Below, piece after piece: positions 42,969-52,574 of a stretch of DNA of 64,000 nucleotides (its first letter is position 1; each line of letters opens with the position of its first letter). Below the pieces are notes generated by a model. The model searched no databases and was not told where the DNA came from. It saw nothing but the letters and a program-made list of their open reading frames with translations. Origin of the DNA: Anaerocolumna sp. AGMB13025 (lineage in GTDB: Bacteria; Bacillota; Clostridia; Lachnospirales; Lachnospiraceae); NCBI RefSeq assembly GCF_029689925.1, contig NZ_CP121445.1:1915001-1979000 (forward strand), in the 5' to 3' direction. Position numbers and translations under genes: made by a program.

Positions 42969-43015
42969 TACCCATTAGCTATAAAATAAGGATAATTTGA
43001 GGATAAGGAGACAGA

Positions 43016-45625
43016 ATGATAAAACATTTACAGACAAGAATACTACTAATTATGATTCCCATCACTATGGTGGTAGTTTTTATTACTTATTGGTTTAGTA
43101 TTAATATTGGAAAGAGTATTATCGATGTCCAGACAACATCCAAAATCAATGCCCAACAGCAGACACTGACAACCATGATAGAAAAAGAACTGGACAGTTC
43201 GAGAATGATTTCAGATAATATTGCAAAAATGGCTGGGAATACATACCGCAATACACAAATACCGGCTTATGAGAATATTCTGCGCTCGGCAGTGAACAAT
43301 AATCCGTTTATCCTGGGTGCTGGAATATGGTTTGAACCTTATGAATATAATAAAAATTTAAAATATGTGGGTCATTATGTATACAAGAGAGATGACAAAA
43401 CCATGGTGACCGATGAGTATGCAAATGAATCCTATGATTATTTATCCCAGGATTTTTACAGAGAAGCTAAGGAACAATTAGAAACTGTATTTTCAGAAGC
43501 TTATTATGATGAGTGGCTTGGGATGTATCTTATAACCTGCTCCAGTCCTGTTTTGGGTACAAAGGGACAGTTCCTTGGATGTATAACAATGGATATCCAG
43601 CTTTCTACCATGCGAAAGATGGTTAAGGACTACAGTGATACATATGGAGGAGAGGTATATATTGTTAATAAAGAGGGTAATTATTTAGCCCGCAGTGATG
43701 TCTCGCAGGTAAAAAACAAAGATAATATAACAGAAACAGAATCGGATTCTTATAATAATACGGTGAAAACACTGCTGCAGAGGGAGAGCGGGATAATTGA
43801 TTATACAAAAGCAGGGAAGACAAGCCGGCTTTATTATTCTTCGATCCATCCATTAGGCTGGAAAATAATATATGAAATTCCGGAGAAGGAATTAAATCAA
43901 CCACTGAATAAATTCAATACCCTGTTTTTTTATATGAGCTTAATCTCTTTGCTCCTGCCTTCCATAACGATATTTTATATTACTTCACACTATATTATCA
44001 GACCCCTTAAATATCTGGAAGAAGAATTTAGGTTGATTGGTGATAATGAATATAAGGAATTAGTTCCGGAGGCTTTAACAAAAAGGAAGGATGAATTTGG
44101 TCGGATTGGTCACGCACTTTTAGAAATGAAGCATAAGCTGCATCAATATCAACACAATCTGAATGAATCCATGGAAGAGTTAATTGCCTCAGGGGAAGAG
44201 ATACAACAGCAGAATGAAGAATTGATTGATAAAGAAAAGCTGCTCTTAGATACATCACGGTACATAGCTACCCTAATCATGACTATCCCCGATATGATCT
44301 TTGTAATTTCTGAAAATGGAATATTCCTAGACGTTCAGGGAAATGAAAGGAATCTTTATATGCCGAAAGAAGAGTTTCTTGGTAAGCATATCAGTGAGGT
44401 ACTGCCTACCTACATTGCGTATCACAGTGTATTAAAAATTGAAGCTGCTATTCAAACCGGTGAAATCCAGATTTTTGAATATGAACTAAAGAACGGAAGT
44501 GAAGACGGATACTTTGAAGTAAGAATTGCACCATTTCAGGAAGATAGGGTAATTGGGATTGTTAGAAATATTACAGACTCCCATAAGCGTATGAAAGAAG
44601 TTGAATATTTGGGACTGCATGATCAATTAACCGGATTATATAACCGCAGATATTTCGAAAATGCTCTTATAGCCCTTGAACGGGAAGAACGGTATCCGAT
44701 GGGAATAGTATTTTCGGATGTTAATGGTCTGAAAGTAATCAATGATTCTTTTGGACATGATGTAGGTGATCTTCTCTTGAAAAAATACACTGAGGTTTTA
44801 AAAGATAGTAAAGAAGCAGACGAGGTGATTTCCAGAATCGGAGGAGACGAATTTACTATCATTGTCTATCAAAAGAATGAATCAGAGCTTAAAGAATATA
44901 TAAAAAAAATAGAAGAGCGCTGCAGCAAAGAGAAGATTAATGGAATTACTCTGTCAATCTCCATTGGGTTTGGAGTTATCAATAACAAAGAAGATTTCGT
45001 TCAAGATGTTCTTAAATATGCGGAAGACCAGATGTATAAAAATAAATTATATGATGCCGACAGCAGGCAGAATGCAATTATTGATGTTATTATGAAGACG
45101 CTACAGGAAAAAAACCCCAGGGAAGAGCAGCATTCCCACAGAGTAGCGGAGTTGTGCGAGAAGATGGCATGCGAATTGGAGTTTACAAATTCCGAAATCC
45201 AGAAAATCAGGACAGCTGGTTTACTGCATGATATTGGAAAAATTGGGATTCCCGAAGAATTACTAAATAAACCAGGTCAGCTTACCAGGGAGGAATATGA
45301 AATTATTTGTAAGCATACGGAAATCGGACATAGAATTCTTCAGTCGGTTTCCCATGTTGCAGACATATCGGAGATTGTACTTTGCCATCATGAGAGATGG
45401 GACGGGAAGGGTTATCCAAAAGGCTTAAAAGGAGAGGAGATACCTTTGGTCTCCAGAATAATTTCCATAGCGGATACCTTTGATGCAATGACCAGTGACC
45501 GAAGCTATCGGGAGGCTTTGACCGAAGAAATTGCTGTAAAGGAACTCCTGCTTGGCAGGGGGAGCCAGTTTGATCCTTATTTGACCGATGTTTTTGTTGA
45601 GAGGGTACTAAAAAAAGAAATCTGA
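43016..45625 (+). CDS. Cache-PAS-GGDEF-HD-GYP c-di-GMP signalling protein
   Basis: Membrane protein of 869 residues. A first membrane segment (about 9-28), a double-Cache-like extracytoplasmic region (about 35-290), a second membrane segment (about 300-325) and a HAMP-like linker lead to a coiled stretch, a PAS domain (about 415-525), a GGDEF domain with intact G-G-D-E-F (609-613), and an HD-GYP domain with H-D-I-G-K-I-G-I-P (His738, Asp739) and G-Y-P (799-801). Both activities therefore look possible: synthesis of c-di-GMP and its hydrolysis. The inhibitory site before GGDEF reads K-E-A-D rather than R-x-x-D, so product inhibition may be lost. GGATAAGGAGACAGA precedes the ATG. Confidence 0.92.
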   Translation: MIKHLQTRILLIMIPITMVVVFITYWFSINIGKSIIDVQTTSKINAQQQTLTTMIEKELDSSRMISDNIAKMAGNTYRNTQIPAYENILRSAVNNNPFILGAGIWFEPYEYNKNLKYVGHYVYKRDDKTMVTDEYANESYDYLSQDFYREAKEQLETVFSEAYYDEWLGMYLITCSSPVLGTKGQFLGCITMDIQLSTMRKMVKDYSDTYGGEVYIVNKEGNYLARSDVSQVKNKDNITETESDSYNNTVKTLLQRESGIIDYTKAGKTSRLYYSSIHPLGWKIIYEIPEKELNQPLNKFNTLFFYMSLISLLLPSITIFYITSHYIIRPLKYLEEEFRLIGDNEYKELVPEALTKRKDEFGRIGHALLEMKHKLHQYQHNLNESMEELIASGEEIQQQNEELIDKEKLLLDTSRYIATLIMTIPDMIFVISENGIFLDVQGNERNLYMPKEEFLGKHISEVLPTYIAYHSVLKIEAAIQTGEIQIFEYELKNGSEDGYFEVRIAPFQEDRVIGIVRNITDSHKRMKEVEYLGLHDQLTGLYNRRYFENALIALEREERYPMGIVFSDVNGLKVINDSFGHDVGDLLLKKYTEVLKDSKEADEVISRIGGDEFTIIVYQKNESELKEYIKKIEERCSKEKINGITLSISIGFGVINNKEDFVQDVLKYAEDQMYKNKLYDADSRQNAIIDVIMKTLQEKNPREEQHSHRVAELCEKMACELEFTNSEIQKIRTAGLLHDIGKIGIPEELLNKPGQLTREEYEIICKHTEIGHRILQSVSHVADISEIVLCHHERWDGKGYPKGLKGEEIPLVSRIISIADTFDAMTSDRSYREALTEEIAVKELLLGRGSQFDPYLTDVFVERVLKKEI

Positions 45626-45807
45626 ACTTATCTAAACTATTCAAACTTCGCAGTTATTTTTGTCTTGATATAATACTAACATTATACCGGATGCGAATAC
45701 GGTAATTGAAAGCGATTCAATCGTTACGATTATGGGAATGAATTCGGATTTAAAAAGATTTCGTAATGTAAAATAATTAGGAACCTAATGAATGGGATGA
45801 ATTATTT

Positions 45808-45859
45808 CAAAAAGGTATGGAAAAGAAGTACTGTTAAACTTCTTTTCCATACCTTTTTT
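45808..45859 (+). terminator. Strong Rho-independent terminator
   Basis: A perfect 19-bp stem: AAAGGTATGGAAAAGAAGT (45811-45829) with its complement (45838-45856), followed by T. It stands about 185 bases after the c-di-GMP enzyme stop. The remaining gap to 46040 has no recognisable gene. Confidence 0.92.
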
Positions 45860-46039
45860 GACAAAAACCCTCCTTTTGTAACAAATTTGCAACAAGTGAT
45901 TTGATAAAATTTATGAGAAGTGTACCCTGATTAAAACTTTTCGCTTTTATTATTAATGATTAAGGGTAAGAGACAGAAAATAACTGGGGAAAGTCAAATA
46001 ACAGGGACTACTTTTTAAAATAATTTTAAGGAGGAGTTC

Positions 46040-49000
46040 ATGAAGAAAAAAAGATTTTTAAAAAGCTATATGTCAATTTTTCTATCTTTTTCACTGGTGC
46101 TTGGATTGCTGGCAGCAACACCAAAACTAACAGTTTTTGCAGACCGGCCGAGTTTAACTGTTGCGTACCAGACCTTAACAGGCGCAACAGAGGATAAACC
46201 TTATAATTTTAGTTATACAAATTTAGGTGTGGTAACCTCTGATCCGGATGGGGATACTGTCGATCTACTCATCCAAAGCATTGATTCTGGAACCCTTAAA
46301 TATGGCGAACAGGTACTAAAAGCCAATGATAGGTTCCCCTACGGACAACAACTTACCTGGATACCAGAAGCTAATCGCAACGGTCTGGTTCCGGCATTTA
46401 AATTAGTTGTATGTGATAGTAATATGGAGTACTCGGATCCGGTACAAGTGAATATATTAGTCTATGCGGATAATAAAAATCCTACCGGAAGACCAATTAT
46501 CACTGGAACTCCAATTGTGGGACAAACCCTGACAGCTGACACCACAGAAATTGCGGATGCTGACGGAATCGGTCCCTTTACCTATCAATGGGGGTATTAT
46601 GATGGTGTTTTCATTACACCGATAGCATCAGCTACAAACAGCACCTATACTCTGACACCGGACGATGAAGGTAAGAATTTAATACTGCAAGTCAGATATA
46701 CGGATGGGGGCGGAAGAATGGAGACGGTCAGCAGTGTCCATGTCTTATGTGAGGCAGCGCCAACGAATTCAGCATTAACAGCCCTCAAAACCGCGATTGA
46801 TACCTATCATGGCGGAGAAGGTCATCTCCAAGCAGAGATAGACGAAGCTAGTAAGACGGTAACCGTAACCGGAAGAGTTTCATTTGCAGCCTCCAGTCTG
46901 GTACTTGACATTCCTGAAGATGTTACAGTCATTTGGAATGCAGAAATAGTTGCAGACGACGAATATGATATCAAACTGATCAGACTCACCGGTCAGGGAA
47001 ACTTTGAGGTAGCTGAGGAAGGTCTGATTTATGTAACAGAGGGACTAGGCATATATGCCGAAGAAGATGTAGCCTCTGTTACAGTGAGTGGAGGTAGCGT
47101 ATATTCAGGGTATGGATTTGGAATTTCAACAAATGGAGATACGGAGATAGAGGTACAAAGCGGAAAGGTTATTGGAGGAGAAAGGGGCATCAATGCTCTG
47201 GGCACGAATTCCATTATCCGTGTAAGCGGCGGTTTGATTACCTCCGAGGGCAGCCGTGCAATCCTGGCGAATGGCAATAATGCTGCCATTAATTTAAGCG
47301 GTGGTACGCTGATTGCCCGAACAGAATCAGCCCAAAACGTGGTATATACCAACAATCCAAACGGCCTAGATATTACCGGAGATACAGCAATAATTGCTTG
47401 GAATAAGGACGCTGGGAAGACAACCTATACAGCCGGAAGTACGGAACATATTGATCATATTCCGGAAGACTTAACCGTTGTATGGGCGGAAGTTGAAGAC
47501 AATTATGGTATTATGTATGGATTTGACAATAATAACAGCTTCTATCCTGTAAAAGGTATTGTAGTTACTCCGGCACCGGCAACTGTCAGTGCGCTTTACG
47601 TTAGCACGGCACCAGATAAAATGAGTTATAATGCTGGGGATTCCCTTGATTTAAGCGGTCTTTCGGTGAATTTGACTAAGAGTGACGGCAGCGTTGAGAA
47701 TGTGGCTTTGAAGGACTTTGAAGCCAATAATATTACAACCAGTCCGGCAAATGGAAGTGTTCTGGGGACATCGGATTCTGTCGTTACTATCACCCATACA
47801 CCGACGAATAAATCAGATTCTCTGAATCTTAACGTTAAGTATACCTACAGCATATCAGTAACCTCTAATGGTCATGGAACGGGAAGTGCCAGCAGCTCTT
47901 TAGCGCCAACCGGGACTAAAATCACACTGACTGCCACACCGGATCCTGGCTATCATTTTGTTCAATGGGAGGTTATCAGTGGTGGAGTTACAATTACGGA
48001 TAATCAATTCACAGTATCGGATGAAGCAGTACATGTAAGGGCGATATTTGAAGCGGATGAAGCAGTAAGTTATACCGTTACTTTTATGGACGATGGTACC
48101 ATATATGCAGTCAGAACAGTGTCTGCGGGAGAATGTCTTAGTATTTCGGATTGGCCGGTAAAACCGGTAATGCAGGATTTTTTGTTTACCGGTTGGTATC
48201 TTAATCCATTAGGTACCGGCGACGAATTTAACTATGACTATGTGGTAAATGAAAACCTTACGGTATATACGTCCTGGTTATTTTCCCCCGGTCCAGGCGG
48301 TGATAACGGCGGAAACAACGGCGGAGAGAACAACCACAGTATTACAGTTTTAAATAACGGAAACGGTGTTGCTGTACCAAACCCTGTCACAGCAGTATCC
48401 GGAGCGGCTATTACATTAATCAGCAGTCCGGACCAAGGGTATCACCTCAGTCATTGGGAGGTAATTAGTCCAAGTGATCTGGTTATTACAGATAATAGAT
48501 TTAACATGCCGGATACCGATGTAACTGTAAGGGCTGTATTTGTACCAGACGAAGCAGTTAAATACAAAGTTACTTTTATGAATGATAATAACATATATGC
48601 AGAAAAGTATGCAGCAGATGGCGAAAGTATCAGTAGTACAGACTGGCCTGAGGCTCCGACAAAATCCGGTTATACCTTCACTGGATGGTATTATGATAAG
48701 AACGGCAGCGGCGGTGACTTTACTCCTTCGTATATCATTCATGATAACCTTACTGTACATGCTACCTGGTCAAGGATAACAGGTCCTGGAGATGGAGATA
48801 ACGGCGGAAACAACGGCGGAAACAACGGCGGAAACAACGGCGGAAATAACGGCGGAAATAATGGCGGAAATAACGGTGGGAACAACGGTGGAAATAACGG
48901 CGGAAATAATGGCGGAAACAACGGTGGAAATAACGGCGGAAACACACCAGGAAATACGTCTGGATCAACACCTGCCTCCGGTACGGAAACTATTACCGTT

Positions 49001-50500
49001 GATGTAAAGCAAGGAGATACAGATAGCATTGCTTCACAGATATCCATTGAAAGAACCACGAAGGAAGATGGGCAAAAATCAGATACCGTGACCTACCAGA
49101 ACGAGAAAGCCTTAGAAACCGTAAATAAATTGAAAGCGGAAGGTAAAGATACGGCAAGAATCGTTATTCCTGATGAAAAGGATGAAGTATCGGAAACCCG
49201 TGTCAATATTCCGGCAGCTTCCTTAGAAACTTTATCAGATGGTAAGATACATCTTCAGATTGATACAGAAGAAGCAAAGATTAACCTGAGTAAAGAAACC
49301 TTAAAAAAGATCAGCCAGACTGCCAGCGAGGACCTGTATTTCCATCTGGTACCGGTTAAAAATGAAGGGCAGAAGGAAATAGTTAAAACCCAGGCTCTAT
49401 TAGAAGCAGCACTGGTCAGCGGTAATAAAAACAGTAATATTGCCGTAATCGGTAATCCCATAACGATTGAAACAAACATGCCGTCCTCCGAAGCAGATAT
49501 TACACTGCCTTTGACCGGAATTAAAATTCCAGCTAATGCAAAGGAAAAGGAAGCCCTGGTCAAACAACTGGCTGTATATATTGAGCATTCTGACGGTGAG
49601 AAAGAACTGGTTCAGGGAAAACTGGTGGAATACAAAGAAGGTGTATATGGAATCCGTTTTCATATCACAAAATTCAGTACCTTTACCATAGTTAAAACGG
49701 ATGCTTTCACAAAATCCGCAGCTTGCGACATCACAAAAGTAACAGTACCCTCCAAAGCGATCATTAAGGGTAATACGATTACTGCAACGGTATCAAGCGG
49801 AATCAGCAGCCTTACGGTAAAAGCAGCCGTTAGTAAAAAAGCCTCCTGGAAGTTATATTCAGATAAAGCCTGCACAAAAGAAGTGAAGGCCGGCAAACTG
49901 AAATTGAAAACGGGTGTAAATACCAGCTATATTAAAGTAACAGCAGAAGATAAGACAACGAAAATTTATAAAGTTACTATCACCAGAGGGAAGTCCTCCA
50001 GTGCCGTCATTACCAAAGTAATCATACCAGAGAAAGCTGTGATAAAGGGGAATACAATAACAGCAGCATTAGGAGCTAAAACAACTTCCCTTACATTAAA
50101 AGCAGAGGTTAGCCAAAAGGCAGCCTGGAAACTGTATCTTGATAAGGACTGCACAAAGGAAATAGTAAACCGTAAGCTGGACATAAAAGAAGGTACTAAT
50201 ACAGTATATCTTAAAGTAACGGCAGAAAACGGAAAAAACAGTAAGATCTACACCATAAAGCTAACAAAAAAAGCAGAGCAATATAAGAGTCATATCCGCC
50301 TGGGATTAATTGGTAGTAAAGAATATGCAAAGGCTGTAGCTAATACTTTTGAACAGGAATATGACAGTGCCAATGTAGTAATTACAGAAAAAGGGAAATA
50401 CTACCTGGTAACCATGGACTTTAAAGATAAGACTTCTGCAAAAAAAGCCTGTGAGGATATGATAAGCAGACAATACATCATAAATTATTATTTTGAATAG
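46040..50500 (+). CDS. Large secreted surface protein with Ig-like, InlB-type repeats and an NNGG linker
   Basis: Protein of 1486 residues. A signal peptide ends near V-F-A (about residue 35). Next come an Ig-like region (about 150-235, G-T-P-I-V-G-Q-T-L-T-A-D), a beta-helix-like region (about 245-500) with recurring V-S-G-G, a Big_4-like domain (about 515-605), and two copies of a bacterial-repeat plus InlB/Flg_new unit, each ending in F-T-G-W-Y. A low-complexity linker of eleven N-N-G-G units (924-967) follows, then a mainly beta C-terminal part with two related repeats (about 1230-1320 and 1325-1410; K-G-N-T-I-T-A, S-W-K-L-Y-S-D-K) and a basic tail. No LPxTG or SLH motif is present. Likely an extracellular adhesin or matrix protein. 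AAGGAGGAGTTC precedes the ATG. Confidence 0.82.
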   Translation: MKKKRFLKSYMSIFLSFSLVLGLLAATPKLTVFADRPSLTVAYQTLTGATEDKPYNFSYTNLGVVTSDPDGDTVDLLIQSIDSGTLKYGEQVLKANDRFPYGQQLTWIPEANRNGLVPAFKLVVCDSNMEYSDPVQVNILVYADNKNPTGRPIITGTPIVGQTLTADTTEIADADGIGPFTYQWGYYDGVFITPIASATNSTYTLTPDDEGKNLILQVRYTDGGGRMETVSSVHVLCEAAPTNSALTALKTAIDTYHGGEGHLQAEIDEASKTVTVTGRVSFAASSLVLDIPEDVTVIWNAEIVADDEYDIKLIRLTGQGNFEVAEEGLIYVTEGLGIYAEEDVASVTVSGGSVYSGYGFGISTNGDTEIEVQSGKVIGGERGINALGTNSIIRVSGGLITSEGSRAILANGNNAAINLSGGTLIARTESAQNVVYTNNPNGLDITGDTAIIAWNKDAGKTTYTAGSTEHIDHIPEDLTVVWAEVEDNYGIMYGFDNNNSFYPVKGIVVTPAPATVSALYVSTAPDKMSYNAGDSLDLSGLSVNLTKSDGSVENVALKDFEANNITTSPANGSVLGTSDSVVTITHTPTNKSDSLNLNVKYTYSISVTSNGHGTGSASSSLAPTGTKITLTATPDPGYHFVQWEVISGGVTITDNQFTVSDEAVHVRAIFEADEAVSYTVTFMDDGTIYAVRTVSAGECLSISDWPVKPVMQDFLFTGWYLNPLGTGDEFNYDYVVNENLTVYTSWLFSPGPGGDNGGNNGGENNHSITVLNNGNGVAVPNPVTAVSGAAITLISSPDQGYHLSHWEVISPSDLVITDNRFNMPDTDVTVRAVFVPDEAVKYKVTFMNDNNIYAEKYAADGESISSTDWPEAPTKSGYTFTGWYYDKNGSGGDFTPSYIIHDNLTVHATWSRITGPGDGDNGGNNGGNNGGNNGGNNGGNNGGNNGGNNGGNNGGNNGGNNGGNNGGNTPGNTSGSTPASGTETITVDVKQGDTDSIASQISIERTTKEDGQKSDTVTYQNEKALETVNKLKAEGKDTARIVIPDEKDEVSETRVNIPAASLETLSDGKIHLQIDTEEAKINLSKETLKKISQTASEDLYFHLVPVKNEGQKEIVKTQALLEAALVSGNKNSNIAVIGNPITIETNMPSSEADITLPLTGIKIPANAKEKEALVKQLAVYIEHSDGEKELVQGKLVEYKEGVYGIRFHITKFSTFTIVKTDAFTKSAACDITKVTVPSKAIIKGNTITATVSSGISSLTVKAAVSKKASWKLYSDKACTKEVKAGKLKLKTGVNTSYIKVTAEDKTTKIYKVTITRGKSSSAVITKVIIPEKAVIKGNTITAALGAKTTSLTLKAEVSQKAAWKLYLDKDCTKEIVNRKLDIKEGTNTVYLKVTAENGKNSKIYTIKLTKKAEQYKSHIRLGLIGSKEYAKAVANTFEQEYDSANVVITEKGKYYLVTMDFKDKTSAKKACEDMISRQYIINYYFE
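48809..48940 (+). repeat. Eleven 12-bp coding repeats (N-N-G-G linker)
   Basis: Units of AACAACGGCGGA with third-position variants (AAT, GGT, GGG) run in frame from 48809 to 48940. Being in-frame multiples of 12 bp, gain or loss of units would change linker length without breaking the protein. The opposite strand shows long open frames rich in F-P-P-L only because of this repeat. Confidence 0.9.
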
Positions 50501-50634
50501 GATACAGGGATAAAAGAAACAGTAATAAAAGAAACAGTAATAAAATGATTATGTCCATAGTTGTAGGGACTGAGGCAGGAATCATTTTATGACTCATACT
50601 TTCTGAATAAGCAAGCAGGATACTAGTACAAACC

Positions 50635-50665
50635 AAAGCGGAGGGCATAAATCCTCCGCTTTTTA
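50635..50665. terminator. Bidirectional terminator between surface protein and ABC exporter
   Basis: AAAGCGGAGG (50635-50644) pairs perfectly with CCTCCGCTTT (50653-50662), with T on one side and A on the other, so it can serve the convergent genes ending at 50500 and 50681. Confidence 0.88.
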
Positions 50666-50680
50666 CATTCTATCAAATTG

Positions 50681-52573
50681 TCACGACAATTCAAAAGTAC
50701 CGGTATAGAGCTGATAGTACTTTCCTTTTTGATCCAGCAATTCCTTGTGGCTGCCCCGTTCGATAATCTGTCCATTTTCCAGTACCATAATAGAGTGAGA
50801 ATTTCGGACAGTGGAAAGTCTATGAGCGATTACAAAGACTGTACGGCCGTTCATCAAACGATCCATTCCTTTTTCAATCAGGGCTTCCGTTCTTGTATCA
50901 ATAGAGGAGGTAGCTTCATCTAGTATAAGTACCGGAGGGTCTGCGGCGGCGGCTCTTGCAATGGTTAGCAGCTGCCTTTGACCTTGTGATAAATTCGCAC
51001 CGTCTGAAGTCAGCAGGGTATCATACCCCTGAGGAAGATGTTTTATAAAGGAGTGGGCGTTGGCTAATTTGGCAGCATTTATGACTTCTTCGTCTGTGGC
51101 GGTTAAATTGCCGTAGCGGATATTTTCCATAACCGTTCCGGTAAACAGATGGGAATCCTGTAGTACCATAGCAAGAGAGCGTCGAAGATCATTCTTTTTA
51201 ATTTTATTAATATTAATACCGTCATAACGGATTTTGCCATCCGGCACATCATAGAAACGATTGATAAGGTTGGTAATTGTGGTTTTACCTGCCCCGGTTG
51301 AACCGACAAAGGCGATTTTCTGTCCGGTTCCGGCAAAAAGGCTGATTTCTTTTAATACCTGTTTATCCTCCTCATAGCCAAAGGTCACGTTATCAAGTTC
51401 TACCTCACCTTTTACTTGGGTATAAGTTACGGTGCCATCACTGTGGGGATGTTTCCAGGCCCAGATTCCGGTATGCTCCCTGGTTTCCAAAAGATTGTTG
51501 TTTTCATCCAGCGCTGCATTAACTAAAGTTACATAACCTTCATCTGTTTCTGGTTCTTCATCGATCATCGTAAAGATTCTCTCCGCACCGGCCAGGGCAG
51601 ATAGTACTGAATTAAATTGCTGTGAAAGCTGGGTAATAGGCATGGAAAAACTTCTGGTATACTGGAGAAAGGCCACCACAGTACCTACAGTTATACCACC
51701 GTTTAAGGCTAAAATCCCGCCGGTTATAGCAGTAATTGCATAGAGGAGATAAGATAAGTTACCCATTATCGGCATAAGGATATTGGCAAAGGTATTTGCG
51801 TTGGTCGCGGCTTCACACAAGTCATTATTTAACTTTTCAAATTGTTCTTTGGAGGCTTCTTCATGACAGAATACCTTAACTACCTTTTGACCCTCAAACA
51901 TCTCTTCAATATATCCGTTTACCCTGCCAAGTTCTTTCTGCTGGGTTTTAAAATAAGCGCCACTTTTACTGCCTATCGTCTTAATGACTTTTAACATGAC
52001 AATCAGCATAATAACGACTAATATGGTAAGCTGCCAGCTAAATACCAGCATCATAATAAAAACGCCGACGACGGTAATGCCGGAGGAGATAAAGTTTGCT
52101 ACGCTATTGCTTAGCATTTCGCGGATTGTGTCCGTATCGTTGGTGTAACGGCTCATCAGATCCCCATGGGCATGGGTGTCAAAATATTTAATGGGAAAGG
52201 TTTCCATTTTTTTAAATAGTTCCACACGGATTTTATATAAGGTCTTTGTGGATACATTTACCATAATCCTGCTGTAGCCATAGGTAGATAGTATACCAAA
52301 CAGATAAATGACTGCCATCAAAAGGAGAGTTTTCACAAAGCCGGAAAATAAATCCTTGCTGTAATGTTCTGATAAGGGTCTGATATATTGATCAATCATT
52401 CTTTTTAAGAAGGAGGTACCGATAATTTGAGCACCTGAGCTGACTGCGATTCCCGCTATCACCAATATCAGCTGTAATTTATATTCGGACATGTATCCCA
52501 TAATCCGTCTTAAGGATTTACCTGCATTTTGTGGTTTTGCGCCAGGTTTCATATCTCTTGTTGGTCCGGGCAT
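50681..52573 (-). CDS. Multidrug-type ABC exporter, catalytically canonical subunit
   Basis: Half-transporter of 630 residues: N-terminal region with six membrane segments (about 20-340) and a nucleotide-binding domain with Walker A G-S-T-G-A-G-K-T-T, signature L-S-Q-G-Q and Walker B followed by the catalytic Glu (L-I-L-D-E-A-T-S-S), plus the H-loop A-H-R-L-S. ATG 52573 behind GGAGCTGAATAAT, with the stop of the partner gene just one base upstream, is preferred to a longer frame to 52684. About 50 residues between the domains extend the usual linker. Together with the subunit at 52575 it forms a heterodimeric exporter of the LmrCD/BmrCD type, probably for drugs, lipids or peptides. Confidence 0.9.
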   Translation of the reverse strand: MPGPTRDMKPGAKPQNAGKSLRRIMGYMSEYKLQLILVIAGIAVSSGAQIIGTSFLKRMIDQYIRPLSEHYSKDLFSGFVKTLLLMAVIYLFGILSTYGYSRIMVNVSTKTLYKIRVELFKKMETFPIKYFDTHAHGDLMSRYTNDTDTIREMLSNSVANFISSGITVVGVFIMMLVFSWQLTILVVIMLIVMLKVIKTIGSKSGAYFKTQQKELGRVNGYIEEMFEGQKVVKVFCHEEASKEQFEKLNNDLCEAATNANTFANILMPIMGNLSYLLYAITAITGGILALNGGITVGTVVAFLQYTRSFSMPITQLSQQFNSVLSALAGAERIFTMIDEEPETDEGYVTLVNAALDENNNLLETREHTGIWAWKHPHSDGTVTYTQVKGEVELDNVTFGYEEDKQVLKEISLFAGTGQKIAFVGSTGAGKTTITNLINRFYDVPDGKIRYDGININKIKKNDLRRSLAMVLQDSHLFTGTVMENIRYGNLTATDEEVINAAKLANAHSFIKHLPQGYDTLLTSDGANLSQGQRQLLTIARAAAADPPVLILDEATSSIDTRTEALIEKGMDRLMNGRTVFVIAHRLSTVRNSHSIMVLENGQIIERGSHKELLDQKGKYYQLYTGTFELS

Positions 52574-52574
52574 A

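Noticed and set aside
48739..49059. Minus-strand frames rich in F-P-P-L over the surface protein linker
   Set aside because: They arise only from the complementary strand of the 12-bp N-N-G-G repeat.
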